A stretch of DNA of 64,000 nt from Bowmanella dokdonensis (lineage in GTDB: Bacteria; Pseudomonadota; Gammaproteobacteria; Enterobacterales; Alteromonadaceae). The position numbers were made by a program, and so were the translations under genes. Each line of letters starts with the position of its first letter. Within the stretch, counting starts at the first letter, position 1. Location of the stretch: contig NZ_JAFKCV010000002.1 of assembly GCF_017254865.1 (NCBI RefSeq), positions 291,837 through 355,836 on the forward strand, given 5' to 3'. Below are positions 21,797 to 30,759 of the stretch, piece by piece. The notes beneath the pieces are model-generated. The model did not search any database and was not told the origin of the DNA. It saw only the letters and a list, made by a program, of their open reading frames with translations.

Positions 21797-22321
21797 CTAT
21801 ATAGCGCGGTACTGCGCCGGATGCCAGCTCAGTCTGGTCTGATAATGGCCGGCCAGCAGGCGGTTCAGTTCACTGAACAGCACCACGGGCTCCCTGTGAT
21901 GGCCGAGGCAAGACCAGACAAACTGGTGACAGTTATTACGAAGCAGGTGGTAGTCAGCATACTGGAAAATTTGCCCGGCGGCCCGTTGCGCTGCCTGTTC
22001 ATTACCCAGTGGCTCCCCTGCTTCGTCACACAGCACAAAAATACGCTCGCCGCTTCGTCGGGCCAGGAAACGTTCGGGGGATATGGCTCGTACCAGACCA
22101 TTCCCGGCCCGCTCTATAATATTACCTTCCAACCAGATTCCACTGTGGTCAAACACTCCGTAAATGCCACAACAGACCACTGACCCATTCAGCGGCGCCA
22201 CCGGATGAGATATTTCACCGGGAAAATGCTGCACGTGGTTGCGATGACGGGACTTATCCAGCTTCTGTCCGGCCACCAACGCACCGATACCCAAACCCAG
22301 CCAAATCAGGGGCAACGCCAT
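21797..22321 (-). CDS. LRAT-like (NlpC/P60 superfamily) domain protein
   Basis: The 174 residues begin with one membrane segment (about 2-18). The rest resembles the permuted papain-like LRAT fold: FDHSGIWLEGNIIER (H59) followed by LLRNNCHQFVWSCLG with C131 in the NC-H-F motif, the expected His/Cys pair. Relatives include acyltransferases and thiol hydrolases; the bacterial members are mostly uncharacterised. The substrate cannot be read from the sequence. It lies alone on the minus strand beside a MITE-like repeat. Confidence 0.65.
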   Translation of the reverse strand: MALPLIWLGLGIGALVAGQKLDKSRHRNHVQHFPGEISHPVAPLNGSVVCCGIYGVFDHSGIWLEGNIIERAGNGLVRAISPERFLARRSGERIFVLCDEAGEPLGNEQAAQRAAGQIFQYADYHLLRNNCHQFVWSCLGHHREPVVLFSELNRLLAGHYQTRLSWHPAQYRAI

Positions 22322-22423
22322 AGCGATTTTCCAAACAACCCATTCAAGGCTCTATTTAACAGCAGGAAGGGAAAATGCCAATTCCAGCTTTGTAACCGGC
22401 TGTGTCGATCAATGTTCTCAGGA

Positions 22424-22697
22424 AGAGCACCGAATAATTAGATAACGACTGCCAGAGCCTGCCTGAAATCCGCTCAGCCAAGGCTCGGCTGTGCAGGAAT
22501 ATGGTCAATCTCTCAAGCAGCAGTAACGCCGGATGGGCTGATTTCAGGCTGCTCCCAAAGGGCGGGGCTGAAATTTCCCCAGTCTGCCCCAGACTTTGCA
22601 GGATTTAGCACCACTAAACCCGTGCGTGAAACGACCTGGATTGCCTGGAAAAATGTCAACCTCCGCTGGTGCTCATTATCTAATTATTCGGTGCTCT
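22424..22697. mobile_element. MITE-like inverted-terminal repeat element, copy A (274 bp)
   Basis: Both ends carry the inverted terminal sequence AGAGCACCGAATAATTAGAT, perfect over its first 22 bases, with similarity continuing to about base 32. No transposase is encoded. The same sequence occurs at 63118-63459 in the opposite orientation. Internal conserved blocks include a CAGCC/GGCTG hairpin and TTTAGCACCACTAAA. No convincing target-site duplication is visible. The right end lies 58 bases upstream of alaA. This repeat fills most of the 434-base gap between the LRAT-like gene and alaA. Confidence 0.75.
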
Positions 22698-22755
22698 AGA
22701 TGTTTAAACGGATTGGGTTTACCCTGTAGACCCCGTTTTATCAACCCTGTAGTTC

Positions 22756-23982
22756 ATGAAGAAGATAGTAAAATCCAGCAAGCTCAATGATGTGTGTTAT
22801 GACATTCGCGGACCGGTACTGGTGGAGGCGAGAAGGCTGGAAGATGAAGGCCACAGGGTTTTGAAACTCAATATCGGCAATCCGGCGCCATTCGGGTTCG
22901 AAGCGCCGGATGATATTCTCAAGGATGTGATACACAATCTACCCACGGCCCAGGGTTATGGTGACGCCAAAGGCATTTATTCGGCGCGGGTAGCGGTAAT
23001 GCAGTATTACCAGCAGCACAACATCAAAAACATCGATATCGAAGACGTGTACATAGGTAATGGTGTCAGTGAACTCATTGTGATGGCCATGCAGGCTCTG
23101 CTCAATACCGGCGATGAAGTGCTTATTCCAAGCCCGGACTATCCTCTATGGACAGCGGCAGTCAGCCTGTCGTCCGGTACGCCGGTGCATTATCGCTGTG
23201 ATGAGCAGGCTGGCTGGTTTCCCGATATTGACGACATTAAAAAGAAGATCACCGCCAGTACCCGCGCCATCGTGCTGATTAACCCCAATAACCCCACCGG
23301 CGCAGTGTACAGCAAAGAATTGTTGCTGGAGGTGGTGGAACTGGCGCGCACCCACGGACTTGTGATCTTCAGCGATGAGATCTACGACAAGATCCTCTAT
23401 GACGAAGCTAAGCATACTTGTATCGCCTCCCTGGCCGATGACATCTTTATCGTAACCCTAAGCGGCCTGTCTAAGAATTACCGGGTCGCCGGCTTTCGTT
23501 CCGGGTGGATGCTTATAAGCGGCAACAAAGGACTGGGACGCAGTTATATGGAGGGGCTCAATCTGCTTTCGTCCATGCGGATGTGTGCTAACGTACCCTG
23601 CCAACATGCGGTGCAGACAGCATTGGGTGGCTACCAGAGTATCCACGACCTGACCCGTGCCGATGGTCGCCTGCGCCTGCAACGGGATGTGGCCTGGCGG
23701 ATGCTGGAGCAGATCCCCGGATTGTCCTGCGTCAAACCCAAAGGGGCCATGTACTGTTTCGCCAAAGTGGATGAGAAGAAATTTTCCATCAGCAACGACG
23801 AGACAATGGTGCTGGATCTACTCCGCCAGGAGAAAGTCCTTCTGGTGCATGGCAGGGCTTTTAATCTGCGTGAGGGCTGCTACTTCCGCCTGGTGTTCCT
23901 GCCCCACGTGGAGGTGCTGCAAACAGCCCTGAACAAGGTGGAGCGTTTCTTCAATGCCTACCAGCAGGGAAACAACCTGTGA
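22756..23982 (+). CDS. alaA: Alanine aminotransferase AlaA-type
   Basis: PLP-dependent class I aminotransferase of the AlaA/YfbQ group, which makes alanine from pyruvate and glutamate. The PLP lysine is in [26 protein letters not shown] and FSDEIYDKI are the other cofactor contacts. The 408 residues compare with 405 in E. coli. The stop overlaps the GTG of yfbR, and alaA-yfbR is also the E. coli order (yfbQ-yfbR), which supports the assignment. Confidence 0.94.
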   Translation: MKKIVKSSKLNDVCYDIRGPVLVEARRLEDEGHRVLKLNIGNPAPFGFEAPDDILKDVIHNLPTAQGYGDAKGIYSARVAVMQYYQQHNIKNIDIEDVYIGNGVSELIVMAMQALLNTGDEVLIPSPDYPLWTAAVSLSSGTPVHYRCDEQAGWFPDIDDIKKKITASTRAIVLINPNNPTGAVYSKELLLEVVELARTHGLVIFSDEIYDKILYDEAKHTCIASLADDIFIVTLSGLSKNYRVAGFRSGWMLISGNKGLGRSYMEGLNLLSSMRMCANVPCQHAVQTALGGYQSIHDLTRADGRLRLQRDVAWRMLEQIPGLSCVKPKGAMYCFAKVDEKKFSISNDETMVLDLLRQEKVLLVHGRAFNLREGCYFRLVFLPHVEVLQTALNKVERFFNAYQQGNNL

Positions 23983-24575
23983 CGGCGCCATCCAGTCATT
24001 TCTTTGCTCACCTGTCGCGGATGAAACTCATCAACCGTTGGCCGCTGATGCGCAATGTCAGCAAAGAAAATGTTCAGGAGCACAGCCTGCAGGTGGCCAT
24101 GGTCGCCCACGCTCTGGCGCTGATCCGTAACCAGTACTTTGCGGGCAATCTGGATCCTTACCGTATCGCTACCCTCGCCATGTTTCATGACGTGTCAGAA
24201 GTACTGACAGGGGATCTGCCCACCCCGGTAAAATATTACAATCCGGCTATTCAGCAGGAATACAAAAAAATCGAACAAATCGCCGAGCAGAAACTGATTG
24301 AAATGGCGCCCGCGGCTTTCAAGGAAGACTATGCTGCCCTTATCGACAAACGTAGCCACAGTGAAGATGAACGCTTTATCATCAAGGCGGCGGATGTTAT
24401 CTGCGCTTACCTGAAAACGCTGGAGGAACTGGCCGCCGGCAACCACGAGTTCGAGCTGGCCAAGAAACGCCTGGACAAGATCCTCAAGGACTATCAGTCC
24501 GGAGAGGTGAATTACTTCCTGGAGGCTTACGTACCGAGCTTTTCCCTCAGCCTGGATGAGATCACACAGGAGTAG
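23979..24575 (+). CDS. yfbR: 5'-deoxynucleotidase YfbR
   Basis: HD-domain phosphohydrolase that removes phosphate from deoxyribonucleoside 5'-monophosphates. It starts with GTG in a GTGA overlap with the alaA stop. Metal and catalytic residues are H35 (VQEHSLQVA), H70-D71 ([19 protein letters not shown], the YfbR signature) and a distal Asp at about 139 ([11 protein letters not shown]). The 198 residues match E. coli (199). Two bases separate it from the dGTPase-like gene. Confidence 0.95.
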   Translation: MTAPSSHFFAHLSRMKLINRWPLMRNVSKENVQEHSLQVAMVAHALALIRNQYFAGNLDPYRIATLAMFHDVSEVLTGDLPTPVKYYNPAIQQEYKKIEQIAEQKLIEMAPAAFKEDYAALIDKRSHSEDERFIIKAADVICAYLKTLEELAAGNHEFELAKKRLDKILKDYQSGEVNYFLEAYVPSFSLSLDEITQE

Positions 24576-24577
24576 CC

Positions 24578-25888
24578 ATGGCCGAATCTCCCTGGTTGCA
24601 ACGCAGACAGCCCCAGCCCGAACGCCAGGGAGATCATCGCTCCGCCTTCCAGCGGGACAAGGCGCGGATCCTGCATTCAGCGGCCTTTCGCCGTCTGCAG
24701 GCCAAGACTCAGGTGCTGGGCGTGGGGATGAATGACTTTCATCGCACCCGGCTGACCCACTCACTGGAAGCCTCACAAATCGGCCAGGGCATTGCCGCGC
24801 AGCTTCGCCAGAAGTACCCTGACCTGACTGAAAAGCTCCACTTAAGCGATCATCTAATTGAGGCCCTGTGCCTGGGCCACGATATCGGTCACCCGCCATT
24901 CGGCCACGGCGGCGAGGTGGCACTGAACTACATGATGCGCGAGGAAGGTGGTTTCGAGGGTAACGGCCAGACCTTTCGTATTGTCACCAAGCTCGAACCC
25001 TATACCCCGGATGACGGCATGAATCTGTGCCGTCGTACCCTGCTGGGCCTGGTCAAATATCCAAACCTCTTGTCCAACCTGACCCTGGCATCGCCCCGGA
25101 GTAATAACCTGCGCGACTGGATCCCGGCCAAAGGCTTGTTCGATGATGACGCCGGCTTACTGGACTGGTTACTGGCCCCCCTCCAAAAAACGGATCGGGA
25201 TCTGTTTATGTCGTTTCAGCCATACGACGACCACGTAGCCAAAACCCGTTACAAATCCTTCGATGCCTCCATCATGGAACTGGCCGATGATATTGCCTAC
25301 AGCATTCACGATCTGGAAGACGCCATCGTCACCGGCATTGTCAGCAAAGAGGCCTTTGTCGAGGAAGTCACCCTGCCTATCCAGCGATTGGACATCACCT
25401 GGTTGAGCAAACAGATCCAACCTCTGTCAGACAAGCTTTTCCAGGGCGAACACTACGCCCGAAAGGACGCCATCGGCGCCCTGGTAAACGGCTTTATTAC
25501 CGCCATTGAGATTCGTACCACCGCCGTGGCCTTCAAAGAGCCCCTGCTGGCCCGTAACGCCGCCCTTCCTGATGACTACCAGGCAGCCCTGGATGAGTTC
25601 AAAGGCTTTGTATTTCGCCGCGTAATCCAAAAGAGCGAAGTACAGATGCTCGAATACAAGGGCCAGCAACTGGTGGTGGCCCTCTTTGAAGCCTTCTCCT
25701 CCGATCCGCAAAAGCTGCTGCCGGAAAATACCCGGCTGCGCTGGCTGGCGGCGGAAAAGCAGGGCAAGGGTATGCGGGTGATCAGTGACTATATCTCCGG
25801 CATGACAGATGAATTTGCCTCCCGGTTATACAGCCAGTTGTTTCTGCCCAGGACCGGCAGCGGCCTGACCTACAATTCACCTTACTGA
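24578..25888 (+). CDS. dgt: dGTPase-like HD-domain deoxynucleotide triphosphohydrolase
   Basis: HD-superfamily protein. Conserved residues are H61 ([14 protein letters not shown]), H101-D102 and H105/H110 ([15 protein letters not shown]) and a distal Asp ([17 protein letters not shown]). The family splits dNTPs, classically dGTP, into deoxynucleoside and tripolyphosphate. The 436 residues match the dGTPase-like group; E. coli Dgt is longer (505). It is in an operon with yfbR, so two dNTP/dNMP-degrading enzymes are made together. Some Dgt homologues restrict phages by depleting dNTPs; that role here is speculation. Confidence 0.92.
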   Translation: MAESPWLQRRQPQPERQGDHRSAFQRDKARILHSAAFRRLQAKTQVLGVGMNDFHRTRLTHSLEASQIGQGIAAQLRQKYPDLTEKLHLSDHLIEALCLGHDIGHPPFGHGGEVALNYMMREEGGFEGNGQTFRIVTKLEPYTPDDGMNLCRRTLLGLVKYPNLLSNLTLASPRSNNLRDWIPAKGLFDDDAGLLDWLLAPLQKTDRDLFMSFQPYDDHVAKTRYKSFDASIMELADDIAYSIHDLEDAIVTGIVSKEAFVEEVTLPIQRLDITWLSKQIQPLSDKLFQGEHYARKDAIGALVNGFITAIEIRTTAVAFKEPLLARNAALPDDYQAALDEFKGFVFRRVIQKSEVQMLEYKGQQLVVALFEAFSSDPQKLLPENTRLRWLAAEKQGKGMRVISDYISGMTDEFASRLYSQLFLPRTGSGLTYNSPY

Positions 25889-26028
25889 TCTGACAACCGG
25901 CTTACTGACCTGACAACGGAATTTGCAGGATAATGTCGGTGGCAACGTCAACTAACTCGCCAGCTTTGCAAATACCCCCTGTTTCGTCCGCCTGAGAGGC
26001 CATCCGCATTCTTGTTTAAAAAAAACAC

Positions 26029-26057
26029 TTGCATGTTTTTTTATACAGTACTACTGT
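26029..26057 (+). promoter_or_regulatory. Promoter of the sulA-like gene
   Basis: A -35-like TTGCAT (26029-26034) and a -10-like TACTGT (26052-26057) are exactly 17 bases apart. The LexA-type site follows immediately downstream, placing it over the likely transcription start. Confidence 0.5.
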
Positions 26058-26068
26058 TAATCCAACCA

Positions 26069-26084
26069 CTGTATATATAAACAA
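26069..26084 (+). promoter_or_regulatory. LexA (SOS) box
   Basis: CTGTATATATAAACAA matches the gammaproteobacterial LexA operator CTGT-N8-ACAG in all but the last base, with the AT-alternating spacer usual for strong sites. It lies 10 bases before the start codon of the sulA-like gene, so LexA would block transcription until DNA damage. Confidence 0.8.
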
Positions 26085-26093
26085 GGTTTAGCT

Positions 26094-26480
26094 ATGGCAC
26101 ATATCCATTCAATTAACCCTCAAGCCCGTACCGCTGGCCTACTGGAAATGTCTATTCACCAGGGAGCGCAACTACGTAGCCTGATGCAGCAATTTGTCCA
26201 GCAAGGCAAGTGGATTTATCTGCTGGCAGACGGACTGAGGTTTAAAAAAGCCGAAGCTCATGCGATGCAGTTGTCCTGCCCCGACTCCCGGCAGACGGTG
26301 GAATGGCTGGAAAAACTCATCACCGCTGGCAAGACCTGTGCACTGTTCGTTGAAGACCTGATGATCGATGAAGTCAACCGCAAGCGCCTGGAACAGCTTT
26401 GCCAGCAATTCGGTGTGACCCTGATTAAGCTGAACAAGAAGAAAGACCTGGACAGTAAACTGGTCTATGGGCCATGGTAA
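26094..26480 (+). CDS. sulA: SulA-type SOS cell-division inhibitor
   Basis: The 128 residues resemble SulA, which binds FtsZ and stops septation during the SOS response. Recognisable features are TAGLLEMS near the start, the WIYLLADGLRFKKAEAHAM segment and TVEWLEKLITAGKTCALF in the place of the E. coli TVESMVRALRTGNYSVVI. The LexA box directly upstream strongly supports an SOS role. The C-terminus (LVYGPW) differs from the Lon-recognition tail of E. coli SulA. Confidence 0.85.
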   Translation: MAHIHSINPQARTAGLLEMSIHQGAQLRSLMQQFVQQGKWIYLLADGLRFKKAEAHAMQLSCPDSRQTVEWLEKLITAGKTCALFVEDLMIDEVNRKRLEQLCQQFGVTLIKLNKKKDLDSKLVYGPW

Positions 26481-26512
26481 TGGGCTTATTGGTCCCTATC
26501 AGTTGTTCTGTT

Positions 26513-26983
26513 ATGCAAGCGATTTGTCCCTGTGGCTCAGGCCATGCCTATGCCGATTGCTGTGAACCTTTGCTCAGTGGCCAGATGCCTGCTGCCACGG
26601 CTGAGTCACTGATGCGCTCCCGTTACAGCGCCTATGTCTATGGAAACTATGACTATATACTGGCCACTTACAGCGACGAAAAAGCCAGGGCTCTGACGGT
26701 CGGGGAACTGCGCGAAGCCGGTGAAGATACCCAGTGGCTGGGTCTTGAGGTAGAAGAAAGCCTGGAGCAGGGGCACCGTGGCGAAGTGCGTTTCTGTGCC
26801 TATTACCGCAGCGGCGGACAACTCTACAAGCTACACGAGCATTCCCGGTTCGTACTGCAGGACAATCAATGGCGCTATGTGGAAGGCGAGCTTCTGAAAG
26901 ATACCGGCCCTGTAAAATGGCCGCGCAACGACCCCTGCCTGTGCGGCAGCGGTCTTAAGTTTAAGCTCTGTTGCGGGCGCTAG
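26513..26983 (+). CDS. SEC-C motif protein, YchJ (UPF0225) family
   Basis: The 156 residues have a SEC-C zinc motif at each end: CPCGSGHAYADCC at the start and CLCGSGLKFKLCC at the end, around an NTF2-like middle (RSRYSAYVYGNYDYILATY). This is the layout of E. coli YchJ, whose function is unknown. The ATG at 26513 puts the first SEC-C motif at the N-terminus, as in relatives; ATGs at 26474 or 26480 would overlap sulA and add unrelated residues. Confidence 0.88.
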   Translation: MQAICPCGSGHAYADCCEPLLSGQMPAATAESLMRSRYSAYVYGNYDYILATYSDEKARALTVGELREAGEDTQWLGLEVEESLEQGHRGEVRFCAYYRSGGQLYKLHEHSRFVLQDNQWRYVEGELLKDTGPVKWPRNDPCLCGSGLKFKLCCGR

Positions 26984-26990
26984 TTTCCGC

Positions 26991-28085
26991 TCATGGAAGT
27001 AAACTCTTCATTCCAGATTGCATGCAACGAGACTCTCCGGGTGCCGCCCGGCAGATAATGTCAGCCAGACGCTTACCGCCCTGTTCGTAGCCCTCGGTAT
27101 TGAGGTAATCAGCGATTTCCCAGAAGGCTCCAGGGTTTTCATTCTCCTGCTTGATACCGTAGGCCACAATCTCCTCTGCCTGCTGCCAGTCGGCTTGCTG
27201 TTCTGAGATGCTGTAGTGAGTGCTCAAACGTTGCATCAGTTCCAACGGGACGCTGACAGCAAAGCCGTATCGTTTTGTCAGTCCCTGATAGTGGGCTTTC
27301 AGTCCCGCAAAACCGCCTACTTTGACCTCGTATGAAGGATTCCAGCCAGCAAAGGTCTGGGTCAGGGCATGAGCCAGGGAGGCATGGCGTGTCATACTGT
27401 GGGAAAGCTCGGGAAACTCTCTGAACCCCGCCTGGATACCGGTGTCTCCCTGAAGCCGGTCCCTCAGTTCCTTGAAAGGCGTCAGCATATGCTCTCCTTC
27501 ACTGGCCAGCGTCATGATAAGAGGCGAACGGTCTTTGAAATTGCCATCGCTAATTCCGGCAACTCTGGCATTGATGGCACCATCATCCAGTGAGGGGCTA
27601 AAGGCATAACAGGCGGAGAATGTCTTTCCATCCGATAGCCAGTGATTGACCACAAAGCGCCCGGCATTGGAGTGGCCAGAAAGAATCTTATACTCAGCAG
27701 CCCGGTACGTAGCTTGGATATGGGGCAGCAATTCTTTGAGAACGAAACGGGAAAAGGCTGTGTCGGCGGGATCCTCACCTTCACCGGGTCGTAGTTCCTG
27801 GCCCTGGCTTTGAATGCCCACCAGGATAAATTCAGGGATTTCCCCTTCCAATAGAGCCAGTGTGGCAGCGGCCGGCAGCATATCCCACTGACCATGCAAC
27901 AGGTATAAGACTGGGAATCTTTGCTTGGGGTTTTCTGTATAGGAGGCGGGCAGCCTGACGTAAAATTCCCTTTCAGTATCCAGAGCCTGGGATGACAACG
28001 TAAAAACCTGACCATATTCCAGATCAGCGGACTGAGCCACAAAGCTGATGGTAAAGGTTAGCAGGACCAGTATCCGTTTTATCAT
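26991..28085 (-). CDS. Secreted alpha/beta-hydrolase, esterase D-like
   Basis: The 364 residues start with a signal peptide (about 1-20, cleavage near AQSA). The alpha/beta hydrolase domain of the putative esterase family has oxyanion segment LYLLHGQWD and nucleophile S139 in GHSNAG; the histidine is probably in FPELSHSMTRHASL. It resembles IroE/Fes-type enzymes that cut siderophore or acyl esters. The C-terminal 90 residues are helical and look like a degenerate tetratricopeptide region. The substrate is unknown. It converges with the SEC-C gene 7 bases away. Confidence 0.82.
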   Translation of the reverse strand: MIKRILVLLTFTISFVAQSADLEYGQVFTLSSQALDTEREFYVRLPASYTENPKQRFPVLYLLHGQWDMLPAAATLALLEGEIPEFILVGIQSQGQELRPGEGEDPADTAFSRFVLKELLPHIQATYRAAEYKILSGHSNAGRFVVNHWLSDGKTFSACYAFSPSLDDGAINARVAGISDGNFKDRSPLIMTLASEGEHMLTPFKELRDRLQGDTGIQAGFREFPELSHSMTRHASLAHALTQTFAGWNPSYEVKVGGFAGLKAHYQGLTKRYGFAVSVPLELMQRLSTHYSISEQQADWQQAEEIVAYGIKQENENPGAFWEIADYLNTEGYEQGGKRLADIICRAAPGESRCMQSGMKSLLP

Positions 28086-28197
28086 GATTCTTCCTTAAAT
28101 TTATCGTCCGCGCTCATGCCGGCACAGATGAAGTCCTGCCAGTCTGTAGGGTGATACCCCTCAAATCAACTACTTTTGCCTCTGCGGTCCGTCTCTC

Positions 28198-28656
28198 TTA
28201 AGCGGCCCGAAGAGGCTGCAGGCCTTCAATCAGATCAAGCAGGCCGGTCTCATCTACATCAAGTTCGCTTTTCACCTTGCCGGCCAGACGCTGTCTTGTG
28301 TGGTAATCACAATTGGCCACCACCTCATCATCCAGGCGCCTGGCATCGTTGTGAACGGACAAGGGGGTGGGATGCATACAGTGCCAGAGCCTGGCAGACA
28401 CGGTGAGTTGCTGCTGCATATAACCGGCGTGGATGCTTCCGTTCTGCCAATGCTCGGCGTCTGCCTTGAGGGGAGTCACAGGGCCGGCAGCCACCAAGGG
28501 TTGAGAGCTTGAAGGCAGTTGCTGGTCCCGGGCCAGATGGGGCCGTTCCAGCAGATTTTGCTGCAACATGGCCAGCAGCAGCGCAAAGGTGGCCCCCTCC
28601 CCTCGCTGTGAGGCCTGACTCAGCCCGCCACTCAGCTCTATATCATTGATCCGCAC
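28198..28656 (-). CDS. Conserved hypothetical protein, possibly VC2046/SO_2500 family
   Basis: The 152-residue product starts at a GTG (28656) preceded by AGGAGAG at good distance. The N-terminal ASQRGEGATFALLLAMLQQNLLE and the overall size recall the VC2046/SO_2500 family of Vibrio and Shewanella, for which no function is known; this is from memory and uncertain. There is no signal peptide, membrane segment or catalytic motif. The protein carries several His residues and a LDVDETGLLDLIEGL end. It stands alone between the esterase and the response regulator. Confidence 0.55.
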   Translation of the reverse strand: MRINDIELSGGLSQASQRGEGATFALLLAMLQQNLLERPHLARDQQLPSSSQPLVAAGPVTPLKADAEHWQNGSIHAGYMQQQLTVSARLWHCMHPTPLSVHNDARRLDDEVVANCDYHTRQRLAGKVKSELDVDETGLLDLIEGLQPLRAA

Positions 28657-28808
28657 TGCTGATTCTCTCCTGTCTCACTACTGAGTTTATCGTGCTTCGG
28701 CGGGTTAACTTTAATGGTGCATTTGCAGCTTGCGACTTGCTTTCATACTTCTATTCACAGAAGATGGCCCTTGCGTTATCCACTGAATGAAGTAACCCAT
28801 AACGGACC

Positions 28809-30464
28809 ATGGCGACCCTTTCCTATCACAATAAACGCGTACTGGTCGTGGATGACCAGAGACCCTTTCTGATTCTGCTGCGCGGCATCATGAACAACCT
28901 TGGAGCCACCTCGGTAGTGGTGGTGCAAAATGGGGAGTCGGCCGTAGCCGCCTGCCGGCATGAGAAGTTCGATATCATCATTTCCGACCTGCACCTGGGC
29001 AGCGACAAGAAAAACGGCTACCAGCTACTCGAAGAACTCAGGGTACGTAAACTGATCAAGCCCACTACTATTTATATGATTGTCAGTGCAGACAGCGACC
29101 GGCCAGTGGTGCTCGGGAGTGTTGAACGACAACCCGACGGTTACATCATCAAGCCCTTTTCCCAGTCACAGCTGAATCATCGGCTGGCGAGAGCCTACCA
29201 GAAGCGCATGACGCTCAAAGATATCTATCAGCAGATTGACAGTGGACAAATCAGTGGCGCCATCGACACCTGCCTGCAGTTCATTCGTCTTGGCAGCCGC
29301 TACAATAAGGTTTGCGCCTCCATCCTCATTGACCTGTTCTGGCGGGAAAAACGCTTCGACGAAGCGTTGCAACTGCTTGAGTCACTGTCCCAGGGCAGTA
29401 AAACCCTGCCCTGGGTGACGATCGCCCTGGCCCGGACCTATCTGTACAAGGGCAATGTCAGCAAAGCCATGTTGCTGGCCCGCAAAATTGCCGAACAAAA
29501 GCTGTTCGCCGTGGAAGGACTGGATATCCTGGCCGAATGCCTGGCCAAACAGGAAGAGCTGGAAGAAGCGGTGCTGACCATTCAAAAAGCCCTCAATATG
29601 GCACCCTACTCCCTTACCCGGCAGTTCCTGGCAGTGGAAATTGCCCGGCAGGCCGGTAACTTCGAGATGGCCAAAAACTGTTGTCAGGCCATACTGGATC
29701 AAAGTAAGAAGTCCGTGCATCGCAGCGTTATTCACCTGTGTAATTATATCCGCAGCATCCTGGATGCCGCAGACAAAGCCGAAGACAAAAAACAGCGTAA
29801 CAGGTATCAGCAGGAAGCCATGCTGGTGCTCCAGCGTAACCGAAACGATGAGCTGCTGACCCGCACCAAGGAGGCCTTCGACTATGGTATTTTTGAAGAG
29901 CTGGTGGGGGCCCGCATTAACCTGATTGACGGCAAGATGCTGGAAGCCAAACGTGCACTCAATGAAACCCAGTATGATTTGCGCACCCGTTTTGAGGAGT
30001 ATCCGCTGGCCCTGGCACCGGATTCCCTGACCCTGATGTGTGATCTGGGCGAATTTGAAGAGGCCGGCCTCCTGTTGGATAAGATTAAGAAGAGCGATCT
30101 GCCGCTGGACAGCAACCTTAAATACCTTATTCAGGTAACAGAAGACAAACAGAACGAAATCCGTGACAACTACAACAAATATAATAAGGATGGCATAGGT
30201 CATTACGCCGAAGGCCAGTACGAAGCAGCCTATAACGCATTTCTCAAGGCACAGGAGCTGGCGCCCATGAATACCGGTGTCGCCTTGAATCTGCTTCAAT
30301 GTCTGCTGAAATTAATGGAAAAGATGGATAAGTCGGACCAGACCCTCGTGGTCAAATGCCGCCAGTTGTACCGTATGGTCGACGGCATGCGACTGCCGCA
30401 GAGTCACCAGACCAAGTTCGACAGTATCAAAGACAGTGTCAAACACTACCTGGAGCGCAGATGA
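28809..30464 (+). CDS. Response regulator with C-terminal TPR-like region
   Basis: The receiver domain (about 9-128) has the acidic pair D15-D16, phospho-acceptor D60 (IIISDLHLGSD), S93 and K115 (IIKPFSQSQL), so it should be phosphorylatable. The remaining 420 residues are helical repeats of TPR type (for example YLYKGNVSKAMLLARKIAE, VLTIQKALNMAPYSL, YAEGQYEAAYNAFLKAQELAPMN), with no DNA-binding or enzymatic output domain, so output is presumably protein-protein binding. No histidine kinase is adjacent. It overlaps the next gene by 4 bases. Confidence 0.88.
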   Translation: MATLSYHNKRVLVVDDQRPFLILLRGIMNNLGATSVVVVQNGESAVAACRHEKFDIIISDLHLGSDKKNGYQLLEELRVRKLIKPTTIYMIVSADSDRPVVLGSVERQPDGYIIKPFSQSQLNHRLARAYQKRMTLKDIYQQIDSGQISGAIDTCLQFIRLGSRYNKVCASILIDLFWREKRFDEALQLLESLSQGSKTLPWVTIALARTYLYKGNVSKAMLLARKIAEQKLFAVEGLDILAECLAKQEELEEAVLTIQKALNMAPYSLTRQFLAVEIARQAGNFEMAKNCCQAILDQSKKSVHRSVIHLCNYIRSILDAADKAEDKKQRNRYQQEAMLVLQRNRNDELLTRTKEAFDYGIFEELVGARINLIDGKMLEAKRALNETQYDLRTRFEEYPLALAPDSLTLMCDLGEFEEAGLLLDKIKKSDLPLDSNLKYLIQVTEDKQNEIRDNYNKYNKDGIGHYAEGQYEAAYNAFLKAQELAPMNTGVALNLLQCLLKLMEKMDKSDQTLVVKCRQLYRMVDGMRLPQSHQTKFDSIKDSVKHYLERR

Positions 30465-30745
30465 AACACCTCAAACTGTTTGCAGGCCTGCTACTGCCGG
30501 CCCTGACAGCCTGCAGCAGCAATCCCAATCCCTGTGAGAAAATCCTCGAAGTCAAGCAACAGGAACAGCAGTGTGCAGAGTGGCGAAAAGTGATGATGGA
30601 CAGCAGGTACCCGCAGCAGGCCCTCACGGCCAAGAAGCGCTATGAAGAGGCCTGTTTGGATCTGCGCTACTACCGTGACCAGTACGACACCATCTGTAAA
30701 GGCGATGAAACCGCAATTGGTGATAAGGTTGAGAAGAAGGATTGA
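30461..30745 (+). CDS. Small lipoprotein
   Basis: The 94 residues have a lipoprotein signal: MKHLKLFAGLLLPALTAC, lipobox LTAC with C18. The mature part is short, charged and has four cysteines (CEKIL, QQCAE, EACLD, TICKG), which may form disulfides in the periplasm. The ATG overlaps the stop of the response regulator (ATGA), so the two are translationally coupled. No known family is recognised. Confidence 0.75.
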   Translation: MKHLKLFAGLLLPALTACSSNPNPCEKILEVKQQEQQCAEWRKVMMDSRYPQQALTAKKRYEEACLDLRYYRDQYDTICKGDETAIGDKVEKKD

Positions 30746-30758
30746 GTCTTCTTTTTCC
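30734..30758. terminator. Weak terminator between lipoprotein and pirin genes
   Basis: AAGAAG (30734-30739) pairs with CTTCTT (30748-30753) and a T-rich run follows. The stem is short and overlaps the stop codon of the lipoprotein gene. Confidence 0.35.
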
Positions 30759-30759
30759 T

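Noticed and set aside
22596-22790. 64-codon frame running out of MITE copy A toward alaA
   Set aside because: Half lies in the repeat and the rest overlaps the alaA start out of frame; no evidence of selection on it as a gene.
26044-26058. TACAGTACTACTGTTA as a second LexA box
   Set aside because: The halves are in the wrong order and spacing for CTGT-N8-ACAG; kept only as part of the promoter.
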